Source: a virus
Direction: 5' to 3' (one strand)
IMG/VR virus record: IMGVR_UViG_3300008114_000224
Span: 1 to 64,000 of that record
DNA length: 64,000 bases
Shown here piece after piece: positions 1-9,552 of this stretch. Position 1 is the first letter of the stretch, and every line of letters begins with the position of its first letter. The notes under the pieces were generated by a model. The model was given only the letters and a program-made list of their open reading frames with translations, had not been told where the DNA came from and did no database searches. A program made the position numbers and the translations under genes.

Positions 1-65
1 TTTTTTGTTTTATATTTATGTTCAGACATATTGAAACAGTTTATCTATAAATACCATATTGTTTG

Positions 66-72
66 TATTTAT
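66..72 (+). promoter_or_regulatory. TATTTAT element before the first adhesin gene
   Basis: Lies 7 nt before the ATG at 80. The same 79-bp leader also holds a second TATTTAT (13-19) and a TATAAATA (46-53), the T4 late promoter word. Confidence 0.45.
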
Positions 73-79
73 CTATTGA

Positions 80-1981
80 ATGGCAACACAGAACATAAAT
101 AACTATTATTTTAATAGATTGGACATAAGAGCGGATGATAGTTCATACACCGATTTCTTTCTTGTTGCCGATGAAAAACAATATGACCAAGAGGTTATTT
201 ATTCACCTTACTTAATTGGATACAATGATGGTAATAGATTACCAATATCAATTGAATTATCTAACACAGGTTGTTCACAAAATTTTTCATATTCATATGG
301 TGATTATTTTTCAGGTAATACAATTATTTCTTTAAACAATTATAATGTTAACCCATTAAACGATACTTGTTATAGTGCCTTTACAGGTGTTTGTGATGTT
401 GGATTAACAGGAATTGATAATGGACTTGTGACTGAAATGACAGGACAAACATTATATTATTCAATGGGTATTAGTGATGTTTTTAAGTTTGACCCATTAC
501 ATTACGATAGGAGATTTAAAATGAGACCTGTTACAGGTTATACTCAAAGCCCAAATCAAAGATTTTCAGGAATTACCGCACAAACATTATATAATATTGT
601 ATCCAAAACAGCAACAACTATTGGTCAATACTATGAATTATACGGTGGTTATTTACAAGGGTTTTATAAGTTATACGGTTATGATTATGAAGTTTTACCT
701 GAAAGGATGCATAAAGGGTGGACGGTAGAAATGATGTTAAAACCAAGATTGGTTGATGAATATGTTCCTTCATCGGGACAAACATATCTAAATAACATTT
801 ATACTGAAAATTCAGGTACCTTCTTCTTTATGGGAGCAAGAGCTGAAAACAAATTCTATCATTACGCAGCAGGAACCGCTGATACTTTTTCAGGGTACAC
901 AAGAGTGACATCAGGATTAACAGATTGTTTAACAACTTGTGCGTGTTCGAATACTGCATTCACTAATTCTGATTGTCATACATTATACCCATCTTCAGCA
1001 ATTACTATATCACACAATTGTACCACAACAACTGTAGTACAAGAAGACCACAATCCTGAAGATGATGTTTTTTCAAATGCATTATCACTACGATTCGAGG
1101 GTGACCCATCAAACCCACATTTGTGTGTTAAATTTTTATTATTAACAGGTAGTTGTTCAACAACGGGAGCTTGTGAAACAACAGGATTAACTTTTGAATC
1201 GGGATATACCATTACTGAAATATGTTCAACAGATGGAATCTATGATGTATGTACAACAGGTTCAACAGGTATTGAAAAATGGTTGATGTTAGATGTTGTG
1301 TTTGAAAGAAATATAACTTGGGATGAATGTGATTTATTGAACATGGGAGGATTGGGTGATATTAGACGAATGACTTATACGGCATCAACATATGGTAACA
1401 CTGTATCATTAATTGGACCACCAGCAACACACTCGGGAAATACCTATCCAAGCAAAGTTGAGACAATTCAACTGAACAGAAAATGGTTAGACCAAAGAGA
1501 ATATAGATTAGGAAAACTTAAATTCTTTGTTAATGGTAAATTGTTTATGACCATTGAAGATTTTGAAGAAATTATTCCAAGAGAATTGAACGAAGTTAAA
1601 GAAAAACAAATTGGGGTTCCATTTAATATATCATGGGGTGGTGGAACTTTTGGATTAAGAGAATCATTAACATTTAGTGGTTGTAGCGGGACAACAGGTC
1701 CATATATCCAAGACCCTGAAGTTATGTGTGATAATACATTAAGTGGAACAAGTTTATCAGGACTTACCACAAATATTTTATTAGAACAAAATTTTGGTGG
1801 GACATTTATGGGCGGTATATCTGAGTTCAGAATGTATGTTGAACCATTGGGTTCTGCACAAGTACAACATAATTATAGAATATTAAAAAATAAATTTGGT
1901 TTGTTTAATTTTAACTGTCCTGATAACGCATGTATTGTTAACAGTGGGGATTTTACAGCAACATTAATACCGGCACCATAA
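80..1981 (+). CDS. LamG-like virion adhesin / tail-fibre-associated protein
   Basis: A 633-residue protein with no signal peptide or membrane segment. The central part is rich in Cys, Thr and Gly, with a Cys cluster around residues 275-300. The second half looks like a concanavalin-A/LamG beta-sandwich: it has the characteristic strand motifs [16 protein letters not shown] and [13 protein letters not shown], ending with a short helix-like segment. Such folds in phages usually sit in tail fibres or baseplate appendages and bind glycans; that role is inferred here. A TATTTAT element lies 7 nt upstream of the ATG. The TAA stop overlaps the ATG of the next adhesin gene by one base, so the two are probably translated together. 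The exact family was not recognised. Confidence 0.7.
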   Translation: MATQNINNYYFNRLDIRADDSSYTDFFLVADEKQYDQEVIYSPYLIGYNDGNRLPISIELSNTGCSQNFSYSYGDYFSGNTIISLNNYNVNPLNDTCYSAFTGVCDVGLTGIDNGLVTEMTGQTLYYSMGISDVFKFDPLHYDRRFKMRPVTGYTQSPNQRFSGITAQTLYNIVSKTATTIGQYYELYGGYLQGFYKLYGYDYEVLPERMHKGWTVEMMLKPRLVDEYVPSSGQTYLNNIYTENSGTFFFMGARAENKFYHYAAGTADTFSGYTRVTSGLTDCLTTCACSNTAFTNSDCHTLYPSSAITISHNCTTTTVVQEDHNPEDDVFSNALSLRFEGDPSNPHLCVKFLLLTGSCSTTGACETTGLTFESGYTITEICSTDGIYDVCTTGSTGIEKWLMLDVVFERNITWDECDLLNMGGLGDIRRMTYTASTYGNTVSLIGPPATHSGNTYPSKVETIQLNRKWLDQREYRLGKLKFFVNGKLFMTIEDFEEIIPRELNEVKEKQIGVPFNISWGGGTFGLRESLTFSGCSGTTGPYIQDPEVMCDNTLSGTSLSGLTTNILLEQNFGGTFMGGISEFRMYVEPLGSAQVQHNYRILKNKFGLFNFNCPDNACIVNSGDFTATLIPAP

Positions 1982-4881
1982 TGTCAAATAATTACGGATT
2001 TAGAGTTGAAAGTACTGAATATAGTGGTCAAACATGTTTGGTTACCTTTTTGGATACAACATTAAATGAAACTTTTGAGTTGGGAGTAGAAACTATCCCT
2101 TTTGATTATTTTCCTGCCGATGGTACACCACAAGGTAAAGTGTTTATATATTTTTCAGGTACCGACCAAACATTTGTAATTGATATTACAACACCAAATC
2201 CATCACCAACACCAACTAGCACCGTAACGCCAACACCAACAAATACGGTTACACCTACCAATACCGAAACACCAACTCAGACACCAACACCAACTAACAC
2301 CGAGACTCCTACCCAAACGCCAACTCCTACCAATACCGAAACACCAACTCAGACACCAACACCAACTAACACCGAGACTCCTACCCAAACGCCAACTCCT
2401 ACCAATACCAAAACTCCTACCCAAACACCAACACCAACTAACACCGAGACTCCTACCCAAACGCCAACTCCTACCAATACCGAAACTCCTACCCAAACAC
2501 CAACTCCTACCAATACCGAAACTCCTACTCAGACACCAACAGCAACTTCAACGGAGACTCCAACAGTTACGCCAACTATTACACCAACCATTACGCCGAC
2601 ATCGAGTAATTCCACACCAACCCCAACACCAACTTCCACTGTAACACCAACAAATGTGTTGAGTAGTAGAATACTATATTACGATTTTAGTGATAGTAAT
2701 TCATATTCAGGAACTACAACCGTATTTGATTTAGAAAATAATAGTAATGGTACTATTGTGAATTCTCCTTCAAGTGGTAGTACAGGATGTGGAACTTTCG
2801 TAGATTTCAATGGTACTTCACAGTATATCTATACCAACACTAATTTAAGTTCATTGTTTTCTGGTGTTTCTCCAAACAAGTCTGAAGTGACTTCAATATT
2901 TATGTGGATTTATCCTCAAGGTGATGGGGTTATACTTTCTGAAGTGGGGGTTGTAAATTCTTTATCGGGATGGCACACATCTATAATTGAAATGGTTTCG
3001 GGAACACTTAAGTTTGGTTTATGGACTACTACAGGAAATATTAATTTTACCTCATCTATATCAACACCACTTAATAATTGGTATTATGTTGGTATGACAT
3101 ATGATGGGTCAACTTTAACCGCATATGTTGATGGTGTAAGTGCTGGTAATATAACCTTAAATAGATTGGCCCCTTATAATGCCGGGTCAGGACTATTTTA
3201 TTTACTTGCACATCAGGATGGTACAAATATGGGTGACGGAGGATTTGGTGATTACAGACTTGGTAGTTTAGAAATTTATACAACATCCTTAACAAGTGGA
3301 CAAACGTATTCAAACTATATTAACACATCCTCAAATTATATTTGTCCAACACCAACACCAACTAATACATCAACACCAACGGTTACACCAACAATTACGC
3401 CGACTAATACATCAACACCAACGGTTACACCAACAATTACGCCAACGCCAAATCTTGTAACAAATGGTTTGGTAATCCAACTTGACGCACATACAAGTTC
3501 AAGCTATCCCGGAACAGGTACAACAGTTTATGATATAACAGGGGGGTATAATCACACATTAATCGGTGCAACTTACACAGTTCTTAACGGTATAAAATGT
3601 TTTGATTGTACTACAGGGACTAATAGAGTTAATTACAACGCAACAGGACCTTTATTACCAAATTCAGGATACACATATATTACTTGGGCAAGATTAGAAT
3701 TAAATAATATTGCATCATTTAGAACATTACTTTATACAAACTCACCTAAATACACTCCAATTACCATCCCAAATAACTCCGATATATTGGGTTATTGGGA
3801 CAGTGCGTTTAGAAGTTCAGGGTATGACTTGTCAGGTGAAACAAGTGTTTGGGTTCAATATGCGGTTGTTGGAACAAATTCATCTCAAAAATTCTACATA
3901 AATGGTTCTGAAGTTGGAAGTCAAATTGCTTTTGGTGCTGGTGGAACTACACACTGGGGTTGGGGTAATAATGATGTCGTTCCTCAGCCTTGGGGGTATG
4001 TTGCCAACATGTATTTCTACAATAGACAGTTGTCACTTTCTGAAATACAACAACAGTATAATTTCTTGTCTCCAAGATTTGTTGAACCAACACCCACCCC
4101 TACATCAACATCAACACCTACGGTTACCCCAACAAATACAATAACACCAACTAATACTCAGACACCAACACCATCAGTAACACCTAATATTGTAACATCA
4201 AACTTACAACTACAGTTATTACCAAGTAGTTATGTTGGTTCAGGAACTGTTTGGGACACAACTGTGGGTAGTACGGATGCAACTTTATCGGGTAGTCCAA
4301 CTTACAACGCATTAAGTGGTTTTACTTTCAATGGAAGTTCTTCTTATGGTAGAATCCCAAGTGTTAATGGTGTTACAAACTTTACAAATACTGAACAATA
4401 CACGGTTGAAATATGGTTTAATCCTTCAAATGGTCAACCAAACTCAGGTGAAGCGGAACTATTGGAAAAATGGGATACCAGCTTCTCACCTCTTAGATAC
4501 CCTTACACAATTAGATTTAATGAAGGTGCAAGTAATATGTTCGTGGCAGCTTACGACGGGGCTAACAACCCTAATATTATTATGACGGGATTTACGGTGA
4601 ATACTTGGGTACAAGCGGTTGCTGTCTTTAATTTTGGTGTTGCCAAGACTCTCACGGTTTATAGAAACGGTGTTTCCGCGGGAAGTATAAGTTTAGCTGG
4701 TGTTAATCAAGTAAGTAACACAAATTTTGTAAGTATAGCTGGTAGAGTTACTGCAGACGGAAGTTCAGCCCTAAACAAGTTCAAAGGAACTATTGGTGTC
4801 ATAAGAATGTACGACACATCATTAACATCAACACAAGTATTACAAAACTTTAATGCCGATAAATCAAAATACGGTTTATAA
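1981..4881 (+). CDS. Multi-LamG adhesin with Thr/Pro tandem-repeat linkers
   Basis: A 966-residue modular surface protein. Residues 1-72 form a small beta-rich head. Residues about 73-224 are a low-complexity linker made of [12 protein letters not shown]-type 12-mers. Three LamG/concanavalin-A-like modules follow (about 225-455, 490-700 and 740-966), separated by two shorter Thr/Pro linkers. Each LamG module has the typical order: a strand like [12 protein letters not shown], then FNGTSQYI, then [19 protein letters not shown], then a GxIGxxRxYxxxLT-like ending. The protein probably forms a flexible, extended, carbohydrate-binding tail appendage. The linker could be heavily O-glycosylated, which is inference. 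No chaperone or peptidase domain is visible at the C-terminus. Confidence 0.75.
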   Translation: MSNNYGFRVESTEYSGQTCLVTFLDTTLNETFELGVETIPFDYFPADGTPQGKVFIYFSGTDQTFVIDITTPNPSPTPTSTVTPTPTNTVTPTNTETPTQTPTPTNTETPTQTPTPTNTETPTQTPTPTNTETPTQTPTPTNTKTPTQTPTPTNTETPTQTPTPTNTETPTQTPTPTNTETPTQTPTATSTETPTVTPTITPTITPTSSNSTPTPTPTSTVTPTNVLSSRILYYDFSDSNSYSGTTTVFDLENNSNGTIVNSPSSGSTGCGTFVDFNGTSQYIYTNTNLSSLFSGVSPNKSEVTSIFMWIYPQGDGVILSEVGVVNSLSGWHTSIIEMVSGTLKFGLWTTTGNINFTSSISTPLNNWYYVGMTYDGSTLTAYVDGVSAGNITLNRLAPYNAGSGLFYLLAHQDGTNMGDGGFGDYRLGSLEIYTTSLTSGQTYSNYINTSSNYICPTPTPTNTSTPTVTPTITPTNTSTPTVTPTITPTPNLVTNGLVIQLDAHTSSSYPGTGTTVYDITGGYNHTLIGATYTVLNGIKCFDCTTGTNRVNYNATGPLLPNSGYTYITWARLELNNIASFRTLLYTNSPKYTPITIPNNSDILGYWDSAFRSSGYDLSGETSVWVQYAVVGTNSSQKFYINGSEVGSQIAFGAGGTTHWGWGNNDVVPQPWGYVANMYFYNRQLSLSEIQQQYNFLSPRFVEPTPTPTSTSTPTVTPTNTITPTNTQTPTPSVTPNIVTSNLQLQLLPSSYVGSGTVWDTTVGSTDATLSGSPTYNALSGFTFNGSSSYGRIPSVNGVTNFTNTEQYTVEIWFNPSNGQPNSGEAELLEKWDTSFSPLRYPYTIRFNEGASNMFVAAYDGANNPNIIMTGFTVNTWVQAVAVFNFGVAKTLTVYRNGVSAGSISLAGVNQVSNTNFVSIAGRVTADGSSALNKFKGTIGVIRMYDTSLTSTQVLQNFNADKSKYGL
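2197..2652 (+). repeat. Thr/Pro-coding tandem repeat array (36-bp unit, partly 72-bp higher order)
   Basis: In-frame tandem repeat coding for a 12-residue unit of the type [12 protein letters not shown]. Neighbouring copies alternate between two synonymous codon versions, giving a 72-bp higher-order period in the middle of the array. This indicates expansion by duplication. The reverse strand carries long spurious open frames because the repeat lacks stops. Confidence 0.9.
3343..3450 (+). repeat. Short Thr/Pro linker repeat
   Basis: Second Thr/Pro linker in the same gene. It includes a directly repeated segment coding [14 protein letters not shown] twice in tandem (42-bp unit), separating LamG modules 1 and 2. 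Confidence 0.85.
4084..4185 (+). repeat. Short Thr/Pro linker repeat
   Basis: Third Thr/Pro linker in the same gene, between LamG modules 2 and 3. It is less regular than the other two. Confidence 0.8.
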
Positions 4882-4898
4882 TAATATTAAAATTAAAG

Positions 4899-4905
4899 TA
4901 TTTAT
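4899..4905 (+). promoter_or_regulatory. TATTTAT element before the 126-residue gene
   Basis: Lies 5 nt before the ATG at 4911, after the stop of the multi-LamG gene. Confidence 0.45.
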
Positions 4906-4910
4906 AGATA

Positions 4911-5291
4911 ATGGAATTCTTTATAAAACAAAACGCAACCTTACCAACTTTAAAACTACAAGTTGTAAAAGACGGAAGAAACGACTTCAGAAGTTTTATG
5001 GAGACACTTCAGAATGCAATTATTACATTTTCAATGATTAATTCCGATAATGGTATTTTAAAAATTGCGTCAAAACCAGCGTATATCACACAAAAGTTTT
5101 TAGATAATCCCGACGCACCTGAAGAATATTACATTTATTATAATTTTACACCAAACGACACAAGAACACCCGGTAGATATTTGGGTGAGTTTAGCATCAC
5201 AACAACTGACGGTGAATTGATTGTTCCAATAAGAGAATCTTTGTTTATCAACATAACCCCTTCTTTTATTAAAACTCAATACTGTTGTTGA
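4911..5291 (+). CDS. Small beta-rich virion protein, BppU N-domain-like
   Basis: A 126-residue protein. The middle (SMINSDNGILKIASKPA) and end (GRYLGEFSITTTDGELIVP) resemble the N-terminal domain of phage baseplate upper proteins (BppU/DUF2479 type). In that family a short beta-domain plugs receptor-binding proteins into the baseplate. This is pattern recognition only. It lies just after the multi-LamG adhesin with its own TATTTAT element 5 nt before the ATG, and could be the adaptor for that adhesin. The C-terminus ends in a Cys pair (QYCC). Confidence 0.55.
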   Translation: MEFFIKQNATLPTLKLQVVKDGRNDFRSFMETLQNAIITFSMINSDNGILKIASKPAYITQKFLDNPDAPEEYYIYYNFTPNDTRTPGRYLGEFSITTTDGELIVPIRESLFINITPSFIKTQYCC

Positions 5292-5312
5292 TAATACCAA
5301 TTCTGTAACATA

Positions 5313-5319
5313 TATTTAT
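5313..5319 (+). promoter_or_regulatory. TATTTAT element before DNA polymerase
   Basis: Lies 57 nt before the polymerase ATG, giving the longest leader among these sites and containing a small hairpin. Confidence 0.4.
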
Positions 5320-5334
5320 TTAGACAAGGTAAAC

Positions 5335-5349
5335 TCCGACGTGTTCGGA
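5335..5349 (+). promoter_or_regulatory. Hairpin in the DNA polymerase leader
   Basis: A perfect 5-bp stem (TCCGA/TCGGA) with a 5-nt loop lies in the 57-nt leader between the TATTTAT element and the polymerase ATG. T4 gp43 represses its own mRNA through a leader hairpin, so an analogous operator is possible. The stem is short and no further support is visible. Confidence 0.35.
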
Positions 5350-5376
5350 AGCTAATAAACCACTCTAGAAAATATT

Positions 5377-8106
5377 ATGATACCAGCAGAAGAAATTGAA
5401 GATTTTTTGAAGGGCTCTGACCCTGAACAGTACATAGTCAGTGTTGAATTTGACTACGTTAGTGACTCCATCTACAAAATTATTGAAGACCCCATAAAAG
5501 GGAAGATTGTTAAACGTGATACCTTTATTCCATTTGCTTGGGTTGGTGATTTACGTGGTCTCAACTTTTATCAAGGTTCAAAGGGGTTACAAAAAGAAGC
5601 AATGTCCAAATACGGAATTGTTATTGAAAAACTAAAAACAGAAGGAAATAAAAGACTTGAAGAAGGTTTATCATTTATGGTTAAATCTTTGAAGGGTTAT
5701 AGAACATTATTACAATTTTTCCGTGATGGTGGAATTGACCCATATGGTGAAAAGGCAAAAGAAAAAGTTTTGATTCTTCCACCGATTGAACAATTTTTGA
5801 TTCAAAAAGAAAAACGTCTTTTCAAAGGGTTTGAAAGTTATGATGACGTAACCCGTTTTGTATTTGACTTAGAAACTACCGCTTTGGAACCAAAAGATGG
5901 TAGAATATTCATGTTTGGATTAAAGACAAACAAAGGGTTTCACAAGGTTATTGAATGTTCAAATGAGGAACAGGAAAAACAAGGTATCATAGATTTTTTT
6001 AACTATATCCATGAAATTAAACCATCCATTATTGTGTCATATAACGGATTTGCGTTTGACTGGCATTGGATATTTGAAAGGGCAAAAGCTTTGGGATTGG
6101 ATATGAAAAGAATCTGTAAATCACTTAACCCTGAAAAATCAATTACACAATCAAAAGGTTTGTTGAAATTGGCAAACGAAATTGAGGATTACGTTCAAAC
6201 ATCAATTTGGGGTTATAATGTTATTGACGCATTACACTCAGTAAGACGTGCACAAGCTATTAACTCAAATATCAAATCTGCTGGTTTGAAATATATTGTT
6301 CAATATTTGGAAGCTGAAGACGCTGACCGTATCTACATTGACCATACCGATATTGGTTCCATGTATGCCAAGAAAGAAGATTATTGGTTAAACACCCAAA
6401 ATGGTAAGTACAAAAAATGTGGTATTGACCCAAAGGTTGATGAAGTGTGTGAAAGAAGAGAAGATACCTATATTAAAACAACAGGTGATAACATTGTTGA
6501 AAGATATCTTGACGATGACTTAATTGAGACATTAAGAGTTGATGAAGAGTTTAATCAGGGTTCATTCCTGTTGGCTTCTTTGGTTCCAACAACATATCAA
6601 AGGATTGCCACGATGGGAACAGCAACACTCTGGGAAATCCAAATGAGAGCTTGGTCGTATAAACATGGACTTGCAATTCCCGCTAAACAACAGAAACAAG
6701 ACTTTGTTGGTGGATTGTCACGTTTGGTTAAAGTTGGGTATTCAACCGATGTATTGAAACTTGACTTTAGTTCACTGTATCCGTCAATTCAGTTGGTTCA
6801 CGACGTATTCCCTGATTGTGATATAACAGGAGTAATGAAAGGTATGTTAACGTACTTTAGAAATGCTCGTATTATGTATAAACAATTGGCCGAAGAGTTT
6901 GAAAAGAGTGACCCTGTAAAATCTAAATCTTATGACCGTAAACAATTACCAATTAAGATTTTTATTAACTCAATGTTTGGAGCTTTATCAGCACCTCAAG
7001 TATTTCACTGGGGTGATATGAATCAGGGTGAAAGGATTACTTGTACAGGTAGACAATATCTACGTCAGATGATTAAGTTCTTTATGAATCGTGGATATGA
7101 CCCGTTGGTTATGGATACGGATGGTGTGAACTTTTCATCACCTGTGAATGTTGAATCCCGTAAATACATTGGTAAAGGTTTGAATTGGAAAGTGGTTGAA
7201 GGTAAGGAATATATGGGTGCCGCAGCTGACATTGCAGAATATAATGACTTGTTCATGAAAGGTGAAATGGCTTTGGATAATGATGGTGTTTGGCCATCTT
7301 GTATTAACTTAGCACGTAAGAACTATGCCTTGATGACTGACAAAGGTAAAATTAAATTGGTTGGTAATACAATCAAATCAAAGAAATTACCGTTGTATAT
7401 TGAAGCGTTTTTGGACAAAGGAATCAAAATGTTATTGATGGGTGAAGGTCAACAATTTGTTGAGTGGTATTATGAATACTTAGAAAAAATCTTTAACAAA
7501 CAAATTCCATTAAAACAAATTGCGTCTCGTGCTAAAGTTAAAATTTCTATTGAGGATTACAAAGTAAGATGTGGTCAAAAAACCAAATCAGGAAGTATGA
7601 TGTCAAGACAAGCACATATGGAACTTATTATTCATGATGGTATTGCGGCTAACTTGGGTGATGTAATTTTTTATGTTAACAACGGTACAAAAGCATCACA
7701 TGGTGATGTTGTTAAAAAAGTTGACTCATTGGTAATCAATGCCTATAGATTGGACAATGAGGAACTTGAAAGAAATCCTGATATGTTGGGTGAGTATAAT
7801 ATAGCGAGAGCAATAACAACATTTAACAAACGTATTGAACCTTTGATGGTTGTGTTTAAAGATGATGTTAGAGATTCTTTGATTATTGATAACCCAAGTA
7901 AGAGGGAATTCTATACAAAAGAACAATGTCAATTAATCAATGGTCACCCTTTCGAAGATACCGACCAAGATAAATTGGTAGATGTTTTAACGGTTTCTGA
8001 ACAAGAAGTGAAGTTTTGGGATAGGGTTGGTATTAGTCCTGACTATATCTATGATTTAGCTGAAGATGGATGGGAACAAGAATTAGTCCAATTTGAGACC
8101 GTCTGA
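5377..8106 (+). CDS. 43: Family B DNA polymerase (T4 gp43-like)
   Basis: Replicative polymerase of 909 residues, close to T4 gp43 (898). The 3'-5' exonuclease has Exo I FDLETT (about residue 163) and Exo II SYNGFAFDW (about 221). The polymerase has motif A LDFSSLYPS (about 462), motif B KIFINSMFGA (about 527) and motif C VMDTDGVNF (about 579). Motif C has Gly where most family members have Ser (DTDS). Both catalytic Asp residues are kept, so it should be active. No intein or split is seen. The 3' end overlaps a convergent minus-strand gene by 24 bp. It works with gp32, gp41 and the 5'-3' exonuclease found further on; clamp and clamp loader are not in the window. Confidence 0.95.
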   Translation: MIPAEEIEDFLKGSDPEQYIVSVEFDYVSDSIYKIIEDPIKGKIVKRDTFIPFAWVGDLRGLNFYQGSKGLQKEAMSKYGIVIEKLKTEGNKRLEEGLSFMVKSLKGYRTLLQFFRDGGIDPYGEKAKEKVLILPPIEQFLIQKEKRLFKGFESYDDVTRFVFDLETTALEPKDGRIFMFGLKTNKGFHKVIECSNEEQEKQGIIDFFNYIHEIKPSIIVSYNGFAFDWHWIFERAKALGLDMKRICKSLNPEKSITQSKGLLKLANEIEDYVQTSIWGYNVIDALHSVRRAQAINSNIKSAGLKYIVQYLEAEDADRIYIDHTDIGSMYAKKEDYWLNTQNGKYKKCGIDPKVDEVCERREDTYIKTTGDNIVERYLDDDLIETLRVDEEFNQGSFLLASLVPTTYQRIATMGTATLWEIQMRAWSYKHGLAIPAKQQKQDFVGGLSRLVKVGYSTDVLKLDFSSLYPSIQLVHDVFPDCDITGVMKGMLTYFRNARIMYKQLAEEFEKSDPVKSKSYDRKQLPIKIFINSMFGALSAPQVFHWGDMNQGERITCTGRQYLRQMIKFFMNRGYDPLVMDTDGVNFSSPVNVESRKYIGKGLNWKVVEGKEYMGAAADIAEYNDLFMKGEMALDNDGVWPSCINLARKNYALMTDKGKIKLVGNTIKSKKLPLYIEAFLDKGIKMLLMGEGQQFVEWYYEYLEKIFNKQIPLKQIASRAKVKISIEDYKVRCGQKTKSGSMMSRQAHMELIIHDGIAANLGDVIFYVNNGTKASHGDVVKKVDSLVINAYRLDNEELERNPDMLGEYNIARAITTFNKRIEPLMVVFKDDVRDSLIIDNPSKREFYTKEQCQLINGHPFEDTDQDKLVDVLTVSEQEVKFWDRVGISPDYIYDLAEDGWEQELVQFETV

Positions 8107-8418
8107 AGATAAGATGTACCAGTTTCCACCTATAAAGTGAAACTCAACACATGCACCTTTTCCAATTTCAACTTCATCATATTGTTCGTCAATTTTGCTC
8201 TTATCGGGTCTAATTGTAACTTTGGTAAGAGCTTTGACAACAATGTGGTCAGTTGTTTTACTATCTAATAACAAATCACAATGTTCAACAGTTTTAATCA
8301 CAATTGCGTATTCACCTGTTGTTGTGTAATTTGATTCGGAAATTAAAGCGACCTCAGATGTTTTTACTTCAATTCCGTTAATAATTTTTTTACTCGGTAT
8401 ACTCCTTAATATTGGCAT
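8083..8418 (-). CDS. Small beta-rich phage protein of unknown function
   Basis: A 111-residue protein, not recognised as a named family. It is mostly beta-strand by composition and ends with GGNWYILSSDGLKLD. This resembles the GxxWYVIS motif often found at the end of phage tail-fibre or decoration beta-domains. It is the last gene of the minus-strand run, four bases after the neck gene, and its 3' end overlaps the polymerase stop region. A virion decoration or appendage role is a guess. Confidence 0.6.
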   Translation of the reverse strand: MPILRSIPSKKIINGIEVKTSEVALISESNYTTTGEYAIVIKTVEHCDLLLDSKTTDHIVVKALTKVTIRPDKSKIDEQYDEVEIGKGACVEFHFIGGNWYILSSDGLKLD

Positions 8419-8422
8419 AAAA

Positions 8423-9538
8423 TTAAATTACATTATAGGGACTTGGGAACGCTCTATATTTTAATTGTTTATTTAGGTTTTCAGCAATTAAGGCTTCCTT
8501 TTCCATTTGTTTAACAGGACTTAATCTTTCAAGACGTAATTTTAATTCTTCTTCAAGTTTTGCTCTTTCATCTTTAGCCTCACCTAACAAAGATGTGTAG
8601 TCCAATGTTAGTTCAGAGTCAGGGGTTTTAAGGTTACCACTGTATTTACCATAAATACGACCTAATGTTTCTTTACAGTAAGCGGTAAACCATCTTCTAA
8701 CCCATTGTTGTGCGGGTGTATTAAGGTCCTGCCAATTTAACGCTTCTAATGGTATGTCAGATGGTAATCTAACAATGTCAGGATTTGCAGCCAAACAATC
8801 ATCACGGTCACCATCAGTATCGTAGTACCAATACCAACATCTATATTCGTTAAATCCAATATTTGAAAAATCAAATCTTCCACCAGGTGTGTTGTATAAG
8901 TGTAATGCTTTTTTTCCTTCAGGCAATGCTGTAATTCTATATGTCAAATCACCAACAATCATTCTTTGTTTGAGATTTCTATCCGCCATTCTTAACACAA
9001 CGTCAAACGCTGGCATCATAAAATAACTTCCACTTGCACCAAATTGTGCAAATCCGCCAGGACCACCTAATCCAGTTCCACCAAATCCTCCAAATCCACC
9101 CATAAATGGGTCGAATAATGAATTGTTTAATTCGGCTCTCATGAACCATAAAAGTTCATTAATTTCACGACCCTTAGGTATTTCATAAATTTGTTGGTTC
9201 GGAACCAAATCAACATAATCTTTTTTAAGTACCCAATCACCACCAGCTTGTAATCCAACTATCTTTGAATATGCGTAAGTGTATTGTGTTTCCCAATCTA
9301 AACTTCTTTTGGTAAGTGCCCTTGTTAAAGACTGTTCGTCAAGGTTCAGTCCATATAAAGAAGTCCATTGTGCTTCAATTAACCAATCTAAAATATATTG
9401 TTCGTAATCCCCAATCGCAAGTTCTAATAATGAGTCCATTTGCTCATCTTCTAACTCAACACCTCTAACAGGTGCACCAAGAAGGGCTTTAATTCTTCTA
9501 TAGAGTTTACTTCTTTCTGGTTCTACAATAATTGCCAT
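8423..9538 (-). CDS. 13: Neck protein, gp13-like
   Basis: A 371-residue protein. The N-terminus (RRIKALLGAPVRGVELEDEQ, then an acidic helix) matches the pattern of T4 gp13-type neck proteins: arginine-rich helix, LGAP, VELxDEQ. These close the portal and bind the tail. A Gly-rich loop (GGFGGFGGTGLGGPGG) sits near residue 155 and a Trp/Tyr-rich segment near residue 240. A TTG 18 nt upstream (9556) would add six residues. I chose the ATG because a TATTTAT element lies only 7 nt before it, overlapping the stop of the dismutase gene. The gp14- and gp15-like genes are close by but on the other strand. Confidence 0.65.
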   Translation of the reverse strand: MAIIVEPERSKLYRRIKALLGAPVRGVELEDEQMDSLLELAIGDYEQYILDWLIEAQWTSLYGLNLDEQSLTRALTKRSLDWETQYTYAYSKIVGLQAGGDWVLKKDYVDLVPNQQIYEIPKGREINELLWFMRAELNNSLFDPFMGGFGGFGGTGLGGPGGFAQFGASGSYFMMPAFDVVLRMADRNLKQRMIVGDLTYRITALPEGKKALHLYNTPGGRFDFSNIGFNEYRCWYWYYDTDGDRDDCLAANPDIVRLPSDIPLEALNWQDLNTPAQQWVRRWFTAYCKETLGRIYGKYSGNLKTPDSELTLDYTSLLGEAKDERAKLEEELKLRLERLSPVKQMEKEALIAENLNKQLKYRAFPSPYNVI

Positions 9539-9545
9539 CTTCTTT

Positions 9546-9552
9546 ATAAATA
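9546..9552 (-). promoter_or_regulatory. TATTTAT element (minus strand) before neck gene
   Basis: Sense-strand TATTTAT 7 nt upstream of the ATG at 9538. It supports the ATG start over the TTG at 9556. Confidence 0.5.

Noticed and set aside
46-53. TATAAATA as a T4-type late promoter for the first gene
   Set aside because: It matches the T4 late box, but forward copies are not consistently placed before other genes, whereas TATTTAT is. It may be chance in AT-rich DNA or the complement of the same element.
2197-2652. Regular 36-bp repeats as a possible CRISPR array
   Set aside because: The repeats are directly tandem with no unique spacers, keep an open reading frame and code Thr/Pro. No cas genes are nearby.
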